Shown here in pieces: positions 6,858 through 16,825 of a stretch of DNA of 64,000 bases. The notes under the pieces are model-generated. The model made no database searches, had not been told where the DNA came from, and worked only from the letters and a program-made list of their open reading frames with translations. A program made the translations under genes and the position numbers. This DNA comes from Thermostichus vulcanus str. 'Rupite' (GTDB lineage Bacteria; Cyanobacteriota; Cyanobacteriia; Thermostichales; Thermostichaceae). Position 1 is the stretch's first letter. Every line of letters begins with the position of its first letter. Where the stretch lies: positions 117,337 to 181,336 of the forward strand of contig NZ_JAFIRA010000002.1 of NCBI RefSeq assembly GCF_022848905.1, in the 5' to 3' direction.

Positions 6858-9344
6858 ATGGTTTCGAGCGCGAACAATCAAAGAGACTACACCGATGCGG
6901 TGGCCGCATTTTGGCAAGGAGACTACGTCCAGGCGGTGCGGTTGTTCAACCAGGTGGTCGCTGCTCAGCCGCAAGATACTGCTGTCAAGCTGTTGCTGGC
7001 TTCTGCGCAAAGACAAGCGGGCCAGTTGCGAGAAGCCCGTCACACCTACGACACCATCCTGCAAACCTCCAGCAGCCCGGATGAGTTGCAGTCGGCCCAA
7101 AAAGGCTTGGAGGAGCTGTTGCAAATGGCACCGGAATTGGCGGATATGCCCTACCCAGGGGAAGAAGTGGAGGGCTTTCAGGAGGAGAATTTCCCCACGT
7201 CCGATCCCTTTTCCGATCCAGAGGGCTTTGACCTTGATCCGAATGGGTTTCCAGAAGCGGATCCCTTTCCGCAGTTTGAGACGATGGAAGCGGAATCGGA
7301 GGACTTTTCTGTGCCAGATCCCTTTGCCGACCCCTTTGCAGCGGATCCCTTCCCAATGGAGAGCGATGAGTTCGCTGGTGGGCAGGGGGGAAGCTTTGAG
7401 GATCCCTTCGAGACTGGGCTACAGATGCCGGATCCCTTCAGCGAAGCTTCTGAGCCAAAGCCCCTATTGACACCGCCGATTGTGGTGAGTCCAGAAGACC
7501 AGATTGTTGATGACGATTTTGCCTTCCTGAACGACTTTGATCAAGAACCCCTGGAAGCGATGGAGAGTGACTCCATCACTCAGGTGGCCGGCAGCGAAGA
7601 TTTTCCAGATGAGATGGGTTTCTCGCTACCTGCTTTTGCAGATGAGGGATCCCCAGAAGAAAGCCTACCCACCGAATTGGCCGCCCCGATGAGCGAGCCG
7701 ATCCCGGCCCCCGAGGAAGACACCGCCAGCCCTGGCCCCACCTTATTTGACATCGACGAGCTCGACAGCCTGGATCGAGAGATTGCCGATATGGACGGCG
7801 GTGAGCAGATGGATGCCTTCTACAGGGATGAAGGCGAAGCCAGCGGTATGACCTCGATGGCGGGGGTGAGTGTGGGGATGGCCTCCGGTTCGCAACCCCG
7901 GACACCCACTTCCTCCATGCCAGTTCCGACGGCCAAGGCAGGCGGGGTATTCTCTGGCCTCTCCAATCGACCGATTGCCGATCAACAGTTGGCCATGGCC
8001 CTGATTCAAGGGGCTGTCAGCTTGGCCGCTGGGTTGGTCATCGGCCTCGGGATCCCGGCCAATGGGGGTGCTCGCCTGATTGGAGGCGTGATTGGGGGTG
8101 GAGTGATCGGTACAGGGGCAGGGGTACTGCTCGGCGCTAACAATGCCAAGCAAATTCGCTCCAGCACCAATGAATTGGCCAGCCACTTTGCCGCTTTGGC
8201 CCAGGGGAATTATTCGGTACGAGCCACTGCCGGTGCCAACGATGAGTTGGGTCGCCTAGCCAACAGCTTCAACCAAATGGTGAGTGCTATTGAAGCCAAC
8301 TTCACGGAGTTGAACCAACGGGCTACCGAGCAGGGACAAGCCAAAGAAGATCTCCAACGTCAGGTGATTCGTCTGTTGGACGATGTGGAAGGGGCAGCTC
8401 GAGGTGACCTCACGGTGCGAGCGGAAGTGACTGCTGATGTGCTTGGAGCCGTAGCGGACTCCTTTAACTTGACCATCCGTAGCCTGCGAGACATTGTTAG
8501 CCAGGTAAAACGCGCTGCCATCGCCGTGAATGATGCTGCTCTTCAAAATGAGGACTTTGCTCGCAGTCTTTCTGCGGATGCTTTGCGCCAGGCGGAGGAT
8601 ATTTCCACCTCCCTTAACTCCATTCAAGTGATGACGGATTCTATTCAAGAGGTGGCTAGCAATGCCCAAGAGGCAGCCAATGTGACCGCACAGGCAACAG
8701 AAGCGGCCTCCCGAGGGGGAGAAGCAGTGGATCGCACCGTGAGTGGCATCTTGGAGATCCGTGAAACGGTGGCGGAAACCACCCGTAAGGTAAAGCGCCT
8801 GGCGGAATCCTCCCAAGAAATTTCCAAAATCGTCGCCTTGATTTCGCAAATTGCCTCTCGCACCAACTTGCTCGCCTTGAACGCCAGTATTGAGGCTGCC
8901 CGAGCCGGGGAATCGGGGCGGGGCTTTGCTATCGTGGCGGATGAGGTGCGCCAACTGGCCGACCGAGCTGCCAAAGCCTCGAAAGAGATCGAGCAGATTG
9001 TGTTGCAGATCCAGTCAGAAACCAGCAACGTGATGACCGCTATGGAGGAAGGAACCCAGCTGGTGATCGAAGGTACACGACGGGCTGAGCAAGCCAAGAA
9101 CAGCTTGGATGAGATTATCGGCGTCAGTCGGCAAATCGATGGGTTGGTGCGGGCAATTTCTCAGGCCACTGTGCAACAGACGGAAACCTCCCGCTCAGTG
9201 GCCCAGGTGATGCAGTCGGTGGAGCTGACTGCTAACGAGACCTCGAAGGAGTCTCAGAAGGTGGCCGCTTCGCTACAACAGTTGGTGAGTATCGCCCGTG
9301 AGCTGCAAACTTCGGTGGGTCGGTTCCGGGTTGGAGATGAATGA
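6858..9344 (+). CDS. pilJ: Methyl-accepting chemotaxis protein, PilJ-like, with TPR and DPF-repeat region
   Basis: A protein of 828 residues. Order of parts: TPR-like N-terminus (residues about 5-95); acidic, probably disordered segment (about 100-350) with seven Asp-Pro-Phe motifs between about 111 and 205; two Gly-rich hydrophobic segments (about 377-397 and 406-428); HAMP-type region (about 430-560); MCP signalling domain with the hairpin tip [16 protein letters not shown] near residue 670. No GAF domain is present, so it resembles the pil-type MCP (PilJ) rather than a PixJ photoreceptor. The start at 6858 has AGGGAGG 5 bases upstream; GTG at 6843 is an alternative. The expected role is sensing for pilus motility through PilI and the CheA. 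Confidence 0.85.
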   Translation: MVSSANNQRDYTDAVAAFWQGDYVQAVRLFNQVVAAQPQDTAVKLLLASAQRQAGQLREARHTYDTILQTSSSPDELQSAQKGLEELLQMAPELADMPYPGEEVEGFQEENFPTSDPFSDPEGFDLDPNGFPEADPFPQFETMEAESEDFSVPDPFADPFAADPFPMESDEFAGGQGGSFEDPFETGLQMPDPFSEASEPKPLLTPPIVVSPEDQIVDDDFAFLNDFDQEPLEAMESDSITQVAGSEDFPDEMGFSLPAFADEGSPEESLPTELAAPMSEPIPAPEEDTASPGPTLFDIDELDSLDREIADMDGGEQMDAFYRDEGEASGMTSMAGVSVGMASGSQPRTPTSSMPVPTAKAGGVFSGLSNRPIADQQLAMALIQGAVSLAAGLVIGLGIPANGGARLIGGVIGGGVIGTGAGVLLGANNAKQIRSSTNELASHFAALAQGNYSVRATAGANDELGRLANSFNQMVSAIEANFTELNQRATEQGQAKEDLQRQVIRLLDDVEGAARGDLTVRAEVTADVLGAVADSFNLTIRSLRDIVSQVKRAAIAVNDAALQNEDFARSLSADALRQAEDISTSLNSIQVMTDSIQEVASNAQEAANVTAQATEAASRGGEAVDRTVSGILEIRETVAETTRKVKRLAESSQEISKIVALISQIASRTNLLALNASIEAARAGESGRGFAIVADEVRQLADRAAKASKEIEQIVLQIQSETSNVMTAMEEGTQLVIEGTRRAEQAKNSLDEIIGVSRQIDGLVRAISQATVQQTETSRSVAQVMQSVELTANETSKESQKVAASLQQLVSIARELQTSVGRFRVGDE

Positions 9345-9530
9345 GCAAATCTACCTTTTTGAGGGCATTCTAGGGAAAAGGATCCTTATGCTAAGGAGGA
9401 GTCATTCCTCTTCATTTCAGCGGGATCCCTGTTGCAACTTGTAACGAGAGTCTCCGCATAGGCGAGCTTCAACCTGTCTGATCTGTTACTACTGATTAAT
9501 ACTTGTGGGCTGTAGGAAGGGCCTCCTGTC

Positions 9531-12500
9531 ATGAACGAAGAAGCACAGAAGCGGATCCTAAGTTATTTCATTGAAGAAGCCCGCGATCACCTGGCAACGA
9601 TCGAACAAGTGCTCCTCAGCCTACGGGATAGCATGAACGACCCGGAGCTGATCAACGAGCTGTTTCGAGCGGCCCACTCTATCAAAGGGGGATCCGCCAT
9701 GCTCGGCCTCACCAGCATCCAGCGGACGGCCCACCGTATGGAGGATTTTTTCAACATCTTTCGCTCTCATCCGGGTGGAGTGCCGGTGGATCAGCACCTG
9801 GAAACCCTATTGTTGCGGGCTTTTGATAGCCTGTCGATGCTTTTAGAGGAGCTGCAAAGCCCGCGGGGCCTGACTGAAGAAGTGGGCAATGCAACCTTGG
9901 CGGAGTTGGAGCCTGTTTTTCAGGAAACCGAAAAGCACATTCAAAACCTCCTCGGCGAGGGATCCGTTCCTAGCCCTCCTCCCCGGATCCCGGCTCCTGT
10001 AGCCCCAGCGGCAGCCCGTACTCCCCAACAGGACATGACCGAGGTGGTGCCCCAACTGTTGCGGCAGATGTTGGATCTGTTCAAACAGCGGGATCAGCCT
10101 GGTATACGCGAGCGCTTGGCTCAAGTGAACAGGGCCTTGGCCGAGATTGGCCAGACCCATGCCCTCTCCAGCTGGCAGCAGCTCACAGAAACAGTGGGGC
10201 AAGCCATCCAAAACCCCGACACGGATCTGCGCAATTTGGCCTTGGTTGCTCTACGGGACTTGAAGCAGGGGCAGCAATTGATTTTAGAAGGCAAGCCTGA
10301 ACAAGTGGCGGCTTCTGCAGAATTGCGACAGCTGGCCCAACCCGCAGCCCCCAGCGCCCCACTGGATCCCCTAGAGGTACTGGTGCAACAGCAGATCCCA
10401 CCTTTGCTGCGCCAGATGTTGGATTGGTTCAAACGGCCCGACGACCCGGCAACCCGCCCGGCACTGCAAGCCTTGACGCAATCTTTGCACAATCTGGGAC
10501 AGTCCTCAGCCGTAGATATGGGGGGATGGACATCTCTAACGGGCTTGATTGGTGAAATTTTGGCGGATCCCGGACAGGATCTGCGCCAGCTAGCTCTGCC
10601 GGTGTTGCGGGATCTCAAGCAGGCCCATCAAGCGCTGGCAAGGGGTGCGGCAAGCAGCATTGAGCCTTCCGCTGAGCTATTGGCCTTCCGTCCTGTTCCG
10701 GTAGTCCCTGAGGAGCCAGAAGGCCTTGCAGCCTTCGACCTTGGTCTCACCTGGGAGCCTGAGCCTGAAGCCACAGCAGAGCCAGAGCCTCTCCTCCCAG
10801 AACCCGACAGCATCGGTACACCGGAGGATTGGGCAGCGGCTGCCGGGATCCCCCCAGAAGATAGTTTCAGCCCTGACTTGAGCTGGGAACCTGAGCCTCG
10901 ACCGGAGGAGGCCCTTGATACTCCCGTTCCTGCTGGCGGCGACTTGTCGCAGGGATCCTCCGAATGGGATTGGGTCGGAGAGAGTGGATTAGCGGAAACC
11001 GAGAGTGCAGAAGCCGCTTGGGACTTGTTGGCGGAACCCCCTTCTGCTGCAGAGTCGGAGTGGACTTTGGAAGAAGACGCTGCCGCAGACAACCTGTTCA
11101 TCCCAGAAATGGGGGGAGAAGCAGAACTGGATCTGAGCTGGTCGGATGCGGCTGGAACTGGCGACGGATGGGATCCGGAAGTCTCTGCCCCTGCGGCGGC
11201 TGAGGATCCGTGGGGGAATTGGGAGCCCTCCTTGGATTCTGGGTTGGGCACAACCCCACCCGAACTGGCTAGTGAACCAGAAGCCAGCTTAGTCGAAGAA
11301 CGGGTTCTGGAGGCTAGCCTAGCCGCTGCCTTAGAAGGCTTTGACCCCACCCCCTTGACTCTGGAAGAAGAAGCCTCTACCGCCTTTGATGACCTGTTTG
11401 CCAATGCCGAGGAACTATCGGGTATCGAAGCACCCCCGCTGGATCTGCTCGCTCCCTCCCCCGAGCCCATCCCAGAAGATCTGGAGGATCTAAGCCAACG
11501 GCTGGAGGAGGTGAAAGCAGAAGGGGATTTGGTGGATCTGTTTGCAGAAGTGATGGATGAAGCGGTGGCGCAGTCTTTACCGGCGGAACCCACCGAGCTG
11601 GAGTGGGCTGGGGAGCCCAGTTCGTCTTGGGATCTGTCCCCGTCGCCCGAGGTTGAGACGGTATCCACTTGGCCAGACCCCCCTGCTGAGGACTCTTCCC
11701 CGTCGGCACTGGATTTTCTCACCTATTCTGAGCCAACGCCCCCCGCTGAACCCGTTCCCGAAGGATCCGTCGAAGAAGCCGCACTGGAAGAAGCTTTTGA
11801 CCTGTGGATGGGTGAGGTGTCCGGTTTCACCCCTGTAGCCGAGGACGCCAATGCCGGATCCCTGGGGGATCTGCTGTCAGAGTCCGTGGAACCTACTCCA
11901 GAAGGTGCGGCTGAAGAGACAAATCTGTTGGATTCGGAACCAACCGGTTTTGAATTTCCAGAGTTTGGAGCCGAGCTTTGGGGGACAGAGCCCTCAGAGA
12001 CCTCAGATCTGGAATCAGATCTTGAAAATGCTGCCGTAGACGCTTTGGCCGAGCCTCCTCTGGAGCTGGATGATGTTTCTCCCCCTGCCGATCTAGCCGA
12101 TTGGGGGGATTTGGCCTCTGACTTCTCACAACCGGCAGAGACGGGATCCCAAGAAGAGCCGGAGTCCTCCAATGCCCTAGTCTTCAATGCTGAAGAGGAG
12201 AGTCTAGAGAGTCTCTTTGCCACACCTGCAGGGGAAGTCGATTCTCTATTCGTCACGCCAGAATCGGCGGAGTCAGCCGAAGTTGGGGACTTCCTGGCCG
12301 ATGAGCCTTTCCCCAGCCTGGATGAGTTTGCTGCAGCCCCAGACAGCCTGTGGACAGAAGCACCCATTGACTCTTCCGTTGAATTTGAAACAGCCGCCTT
12401 TGTCCCGACAGAGGACTCAACGCCGCTACCGTCCATAGCAGACACGGAAGCGGAACTTAGTTTTGGAGATCTCTTCTCCAGTGATGACCTAGAGGAGCCC

Positions 12501-15248
12501 CTGAGCCCAGAGACGGCTCTCGAGCTGCCTCCGTCAGAACGGTCAGAACAGCCTGAGGCTTGGGCTGGGAACGAACCCGAATCCCCGGCAGTAGAAGTTC
12601 CCGAACCAGCCAACGCGGATGCAGATTGGGGTCTGCTGGAGGAGATCTTCCCGACTCAAGAAGACCTGTCTGTAGAACCCCAATCCACCGATTTGGGAGG
12701 CATTGCCGCCTCTACCGAAGCCTCTTTTGACCGCCTTGACGCCCTCTTTACGGACGAGTCCGAGACGGAGGGCTTAAATCTGGAAGCCAATCGCTCCCTC
12801 TCGGCCATGGATGCAGATGGGGACGGACAAGTTGATCTGGACGAATTGAGTCAGTTCTTCGCTGAAGAAGAGACCCTTACGGGCTTTGGCGAAGCGATGA
12901 ACAGCCCAGCAGAAGTGGATTTGGACAGTCAGTTGGCTGGACTCTTTGCCGAAGATGACTTCTTTGCCAGCCAGCCTAGCCTGGCGGAAGAAGTAGAGAC
13001 AGAGACCTTAGATTCCGGCCCCCGCTTGGAGGATTTGGCCGCCCTCTTCGATGAAGGAGAGCCAACAGCCACCCTTGAGGAGACTGCTCCTACCCCAGAA
13101 CCTGTTGTCACCGGTGATGTCGGGAGTGATTTCGAGGCGCAACTGGAATCTCTACTGGGAGACTTGGACACGCCTGCCAAAGTGCCGGTTACCCCATCGG
13201 TACCAACTCCCACCGTTGCTGCTCCGGTTACCGCACCAACCCCAATAGCCCCTAGCACTCGACGAACCTCTGCCTTTAATAACCCGGTGATGCGGGTAGA
13301 AGTGCGCCACCTCGACTCCATCAACAACTTGGTGGGAGAACTGGTGGTTAACCGCAACAGCATGGAGCAAAACCAAACCCGTCTGCGCCAGTTTCTGGAT
13401 GGTCTTTTGGGTCGGGTACAGCAGCTTGGGGATTTGGGCCAGCAGATGCGGGATCAATACGACCGCTCGTTGTTGGAATCGGCTTTGTTTTCCAGCCGTA
13501 GCTCCACCTACAGCGGCGCCGTTACCGTTGGCTCCGGTCGCTATGGAGAAGACAGGCCAGGCCGATCCGGTAGAGGACACTCCTCAGGCCAAGATTTCGA
13601 CAAGTTGGAGATGGATCAGTTCACCGCCTTCCATGCCTTGGCCCAAGAAATTATCGAATTAATCGTGCGGGTGCGGGAGTCTTCTTCGGATATTGAGTTT
13701 GCGGTGGACGAGGCAGAGCAGATCACGCGGCAGTTCCGTCAGGTGACCACTCAGCTACAGGAGGGCCTGAACCGGGCACGCATGGTGCCTTTCTCGCAAA
13801 TTGCCGACCGACTGCCCCGTGCCATTCGGGATCTCTGCGTCAAAACCGGTAAGCAGGCGAATTTGGTGGTGGATGGGCGTGACACCCTAATTGACAAAGC
13901 GATTTTGGAAGAGCTGTATGACCCGATGACCCACCTGGTGAACAACGCCCTCGTGCATGGGATCGAACCTCCTGAGGAACGTCGTCGGGCCGGTAAATCA
14001 CCAGAAGGCAAGATCACCATCAAAGCCTTCTACCAGGGCAACCAGACCATTATGGTTGTCTCCGATGATGGCGCTGGGATCCCGGTGGAAAAAGTGAGAA
14101 CCAAAGCCCAGCGGCTGGGGCTTCTGTCGGAGCAAGCGGATGAAGACGAGGTGTTCAACGTCCTCTTCAACCCCGGCTTTAGTGTCCGTGACGAGGGGGA
14201 GGTGGACGATCTGGCCGGACGGGGTGTGGGGTTGGATGTGGTACGCCGCAACATTAGCGAACTGCGCGGCAGCATTCAAGTGGATTCTGTGCGCGGCAAA
14301 GGCACCACCTTTACCATTCGCCTGCCCCTGACCCTGAGCATTTCTAAGGCGATGGTGTGTGTTAGCGACAAAGCTCTGATAGCTTTCCCCCTTGATGGTG
14401 TGGAAGAGATGCTGGATATTCCTGCTGACGAAGTGCAAATGGATGAGCAGGGGCGGCCTTCTATTCCCTGGCGGGATCAGCGCCTGCATTTCCAACCCCT
14501 TTCGCAATTGTTGACCTACAGTCGCAGCCACAACCGCAGCCGTTCTGAGGTTTACAGCATCAGCCAGGATGAGGGCATCATCCCGATTGTCATTCTGCAA
14601 AGTGCTGGCCAGTACGTCGCCCTGCAAGTGGATAGCTTTGTGGAAGAGCAGGAAATTGTCATCAAGCAGTTGCGGGGGCCAGTAGCCAAGCCGCCGGGCA
14701 TTTCCGGGGCAACGGTGTTGGGGAACGGGCGAGTGTTGCCGATTGCTGACATCATCGAGCTGGTGGATATGGCTCATGGTCGCCGTCGGGATCTGAACCG
14801 CTTCTGGCTGGATCACCGGGGCGATGAACCAACACCGGAAGAAGTGCATCAAACCACGGTGCTGATTGTGGATGACTCGATCACCGTGCGAGAGTTGCTC
14901 TCGATGTCCTTCCAGAAGGTGGGCTACCGGGTGGAGCAAGCCCGCGATGGCCAGGATGCCTGGGAAAAACTGCGGGGTGGTTTGCCCTGCGACCTAATCT
15001 TCTGTGACATCGAAATGCCGCGGATGGATGGATTGGAATTGTTGACCCGCCTGCGGGAAGACAGTAACCTCAAGCATATGCCGATTGCCATGCTCACCTC
15101 GCGGGGGGCCGAACGGCACCGTCAAACAGCGCGGGAATTAGGGGCAACGGCTTACTTCACCAAGCCCTACCTGGAAGAGGAGCTGCTCAGTGCTGCCGCC
15201 CGTATGTTGGAGGGAGAACAGTTGTTGTCACCCAGTCCAGCGTCCTAG
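9531..15248 (+). CDS. pilL: CheA-type hybrid histidine kinase, PilL-like, with giant acidic linker
   Basis: A protein of 1905 residues. HPt domain at 1-120 with phospho-His49 (FRAAHSIKGGS); two tandem copies of a helical unit (about 170-265 and 285-385, each with LLRQMLD and LRDLKQ); an acidic linker of about 850 residues (390-1245); CheA dimerisation helix (LVGELVVNRNSM); HATPase with N-box LVNNALVHG near 1471 and the glycine boxes DDGAGIP and GRGVGLDVV; CheW-like P5; C-terminal receiver (VDDSITV, Asp1826 in FCDIEMPRMDG, YFTKPY). A canonical EF-hand loop, DADGDGQVDLDE, lies at residues 1094-1105 in the linker. It should autophosphorylate and feed the operon's two CheY proteins and the PatA-type regulator. 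Linker length far exceeds most CheA proteins. Confidence 0.85.
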   Translation: MNEEAQKRILSYFIEEARDHLATIEQVLLSLRDSMNDPELINELFRAAHSIKGGSAMLGLTSIQRTAHRMEDFFNIFRSHPGGVPVDQHLETLLLRAFDSLSMLLEELQSPRGLTEEVGNATLAELEPVFQETEKHIQNLLGEGSVPSPPPRIPAPVAPAAARTPQQDMTEVVPQLLRQMLDLFKQRDQPGIRERLAQVNRALAEIGQTHALSSWQQLTETVGQAIQNPDTDLRNLALVALRDLKQGQQLILEGKPEQVAASAELRQLAQPAAPSAPLDPLEVLVQQQIPPLLRQMLDWFKRPDDPATRPALQALTQSLHNLGQSSAVDMGGWTSLTGLIGEILADPGQDLRQLALPVLRDLKQAHQALARGAASSIEPSAELLAFRPVPVVPEEPEGLAAFDLGLTWEPEPEATAEPEPLLPEPDSIGTPEDWAAAAGIPPEDSFSPDLSWEPEPRPEEALDTPVPAGGDLSQGSSEWDWVGESGLAETESAEAAWDLLAEPPSAAESEWTLEEDAAADNLFIPEMGGEAELDLSWSDAAGTGDGWDPEVSAPAAAEDPWGNWEPSLDSGLGTTPPELASEPEASLVEERVLEASLAAALEGFDPTPLTLEEEASTAFDDLFANAEELSGIEAPPLDLLAPSPEPIPEDLEDLSQRLEEVKAEGDLVDLFAEVMDEAVAQSLPAEPTELEWAGEPSSSWDLSPSPEVETVSTWPDPPAEDSSPSALDFLTYSEPTPPAEPVPEGSVEEAALEEAFDLWMGEVSGFTPVAEDANAGSLGDLLSESVEPTPEGAAEETNLLDSEPTGFEFPEFGAELWGTEPSETSDLESDLENAAVDALAEPPLELDDVSPPADLADWGDLASDFSQPAETGSQEEPESSNALVFNAEEESLESLFATPAGEVDSLFVTPESAESAEVGDFLADEPFPSLDEFAAAPDSLWTEAPIDSSVEFETAAFVPTEDSTPLPSIADTEAELSFGDLFSSDDLEEPLSPETALELPPSERSEQPEAWAGNEPESPAVEVPEPANADADWGLLEEIFPTQEDLSVEPQSTDLGGIAASTEASFDRLDALFTDESETEGLNLEANRSLSAMDADGDGQVDLDELSQFFAEEETLTGFGEAMNSPAEVDLDSQLAGLFAEDDFFASQPSLAEEVETETLDSGPRLEDLAALFDEGEPTATLEETAPTPEPVVTGDVGSDFEAQLESLLGDLDTPAKVPVTPSVPTPTVAAPVTAPTPIAPSTRRTSAFNNPVMRVEVRHLDSINNLVGELVVNRNSMEQNQTRLRQFLDGLLGRVQQLGDLGQQMRDQYDRSLLESALFSSRSSTYSGAVTVGSGRYGEDRPGRSGRGHSSGQDFDKLEMDQFTAFHALAQEIIELIVRVRESSSDIEFAVDEAEQITRQFRQVTTQLQEGLNRARMVPFSQIADRLPRAIRDLCVKTGKQANLVVDGRDTLIDKAILEELYDPMTHLVNNALVHGIEPPEERRRAGKSPEGKITIKAFYQGNQTIMVVSDDGAGIPVEKVRTKAQRLGLLSEQADEDEVFNVLFNPGFSVRDEGEVDDLAGRGVGLDVVRRNISELRGSIQVDSVRGKGTTFTIRLPLTLSISKAMVCVSDKALIAFPLDGVEEMLDIPADEVQMDEQGRPSIPWRDQRLHFQPLSQLLTYSRSHNRSRSEVYSISQDEGIIPIVILQSAGQYVALQVDSFVEEQEIVIKQLRGPVAKPPGISGATVLGNGRVLPIADIIELVDMAHGRRRDLNRFWLDHRGDEPTPEEVHQTTVLIVDDSITVRELLSMSFQKVGYRVEQARDGQDAWEKLRGGLPCDLIFCDIEMPRMDGLELLTRLREDSNLKHMPIAMLTSRGAERHRQTARELGATAYFTKPYLEEELLSAAARMLEGEQLLSPSPAS

Positions 15249-15274
15249 GCTTGAGATCCAACCGCAAACCCACC

Positions 15275-15910
15275 TCAACGGGTGCCGAACAGGCGATCCC
15301 CGGCATCCCCTAAGCCGGGGAGAATATAGCCGTGCTCATCCAGCCCTTCATCCACAGCAGCCGTGTAGATCGGCACATCGGGGTGCTGCTCGTGGAAGTG
15401 TTGGATCCCTTCAGGGGCAGCCACCAAGCAGACAAAGCGGATCGACTTGGGGCAAGTTTGGCGCAAACGGAGAACGGCTGCGGTTGCCGAATGGCCTGTG
15501 GCCAGCATCGGATCCACCACCAACACATCCCGATCCTCAATATCGGTGGGTACCTTAAAGTAGTACTCGATGGGAATCAAGGTATGAGGATCCCGGTATA
15601 GGCCGATATGACCCACCCGTGCCGCCGGGATCAGCTCCAACATCCCTTCTAGGAGCCCTTGTCCGGCCCGCATAATCGAGACGAGCACCAACTTTTTCTC
15701 CGCCGCCAACATGGGTGCCAACATCGAGGCCATCGGGGTTTGGATGGGTTCCGGCTTCAGGGGTAAATCACGGGTGACTTCGTAGGCCATCAGCAAGCTG
15801 ATCTCCCGCATCAAGGCCCGAAATTCGGCGGTGGTGGTCTCAACGCGGCGCATGAGGCTGAGTTTGTGCTGCACCAGGGGATGGTCGATGGTAATCACCT
15901 GACCGGTCAT
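15275..15910 (-). CDS. upp: Uracil phosphoribosyltransferase
   Basis: A protein of 211 residues, the usual length. It converts uracil plus PRPP to UMP in pyrimidine salvage. Family markers are [13 protein letters not shown], the PRPP loop [15 protein letters not shown], and the C-terminal uracil-binding block [20 protein letters not shown] with the LFGT end. It is convergent with the CheA gene (26 bp between stops). Confidence 0.93.
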   Translation of the reverse strand: MTGQVITIDHPLVQHKLSLMRRVETTTAEFRALMREISLLMAYEVTRDLPLKPEPIQTPMASMLAPMLAAEKKLVLVSIMRAGQGLLEGMLELIPAARVGHIGLYRDPHTLIPIEYYFKVPTDIEDRDVLVVDPMLATGHSATAAVLRLRQTCPKSIRFVCLVAAPEGIQHFHEQHPDVPIYTAAVDEGLDEHGYILPGLGDAGDRLFGTR

Positions 15911-16035
15911 GCCTGTGCTCCTAGAGAAAACGGATCCCGAGAGGGATGGATGTCAGGATAGCAGAAGCGCTTGACTCTCCAGTCAACTGGAAGCTTTAGG
16001 ATGGGTTGTCGGTTGTTGTCAATTGGAGATGTCCT

Positions 16036-16680
16036 ATGCCCCTGTACAAAACTGCTCATGGACGGCTCTTGACCAGTTTGGTTGCCCTTGGATTTGTAGG
16101 GATTGGAATCGGTTTACGAGCAGAATCAGCTTCCCATGTGAAAACTGCCGATCACTCTGTCCATGCAGCTCACTCAATGAGTTTGGGCCCTGCGGATGAA
16201 TCCTTTGATTTGCGGTTTATCGATGCGATGATTCCCCACCACGAGGGGGCTGTGATCATGGCCAAAGAGGCATTGGAAAAATCCCAACGGCCTGAAATTC
16301 GCCAGTTGGCGGAGGCTATTTTGGCGGCTCAAAGCGAAGAAATTGAGCAAATGCAGGCTTGGCGGCTGAGTTGGTACCCAGAGGCCCCCCGTTACCCGCT
16401 GATGTGGCATGAGGAGATGGGGCACATGATGGCCATGACACCGGAAACGCTCTCCGATATGCGCATGGATAGTGATTTGGGATCCGCCGACGACCAGTTT
16501 GACTTGCGGTTTATGGAGGCGATGATCCTCCACCACGAAGGAGCTGTGATCATGGCGGAGGAGGCTTTGCAGAAATCTCAGCGACCCGAAATCTTACAAC
16601 TGGCCGAAGCCATCTTGGCCAGCCAACAGGCGGAGATTGACCAAATGCGAGCCTGGCAACAACAGTGGTATCCCCAGTAG
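16036..16680 (+). CDS. DUF305 family exported protein
   Basis: A protein of 214 residues with an N-terminal hydrophobic signal (about 11-31, LLTSLVALGFVGIGIGLRAE) followed by a His-rich spacer. Two DUF305 halves follow: FDLRFIDAMIPHHEGAVIM and FDLRFMEAMILHHEGAVIM, each with the paired histidines and a QxWYP end. DUF305 proteins are ferritin-fold-like, exported, and often associated with metal (copper) handling; the role here is not established. The start at 16036 has TTGGAG about 8 bases upstream; the frame opens at 16006. Confidence 0.85.
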   Translation: MPLYKTAHGRLLTSLVALGFVGIGIGLRAESASHVKTADHSVHAAHSMSLGPADESFDLRFIDAMIPHHEGAVIMAKEALEKSQRPEIRQLAEAILAAQSEEIEQMQAWRLSWYPEAPRYPLMWHEEMGHMMAMTPETLSDMRMDSDLGSADDQFDLRFMEAMILHHEGAVIMAEEALQKSQRPEILQLAEAILASQQAEIDQMRAWQQQWYPQ

Positions 16681-16825
16681 AAGCACGCTTTAGTTCAACC
16701 AAGCTCTGATACCAAGCCCTAAACTGAGCCAAGGGATCCCAATCGGGCTGCTGAACTGGTGGGGATCTCGGGGATCTTACTGGATAACCCTCCATGCCCC
16801 AACCTATGGAGCAGCAGGTGAGAAG

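Noticed and set aside
10628..12613. Long Ser-rich minus-strand frames (364 and 296 codons)
   Set aside because: Antisense of the acidic linker of the CheA; Glu/Ala codons read backwards give Ser-rich frames. No domain.
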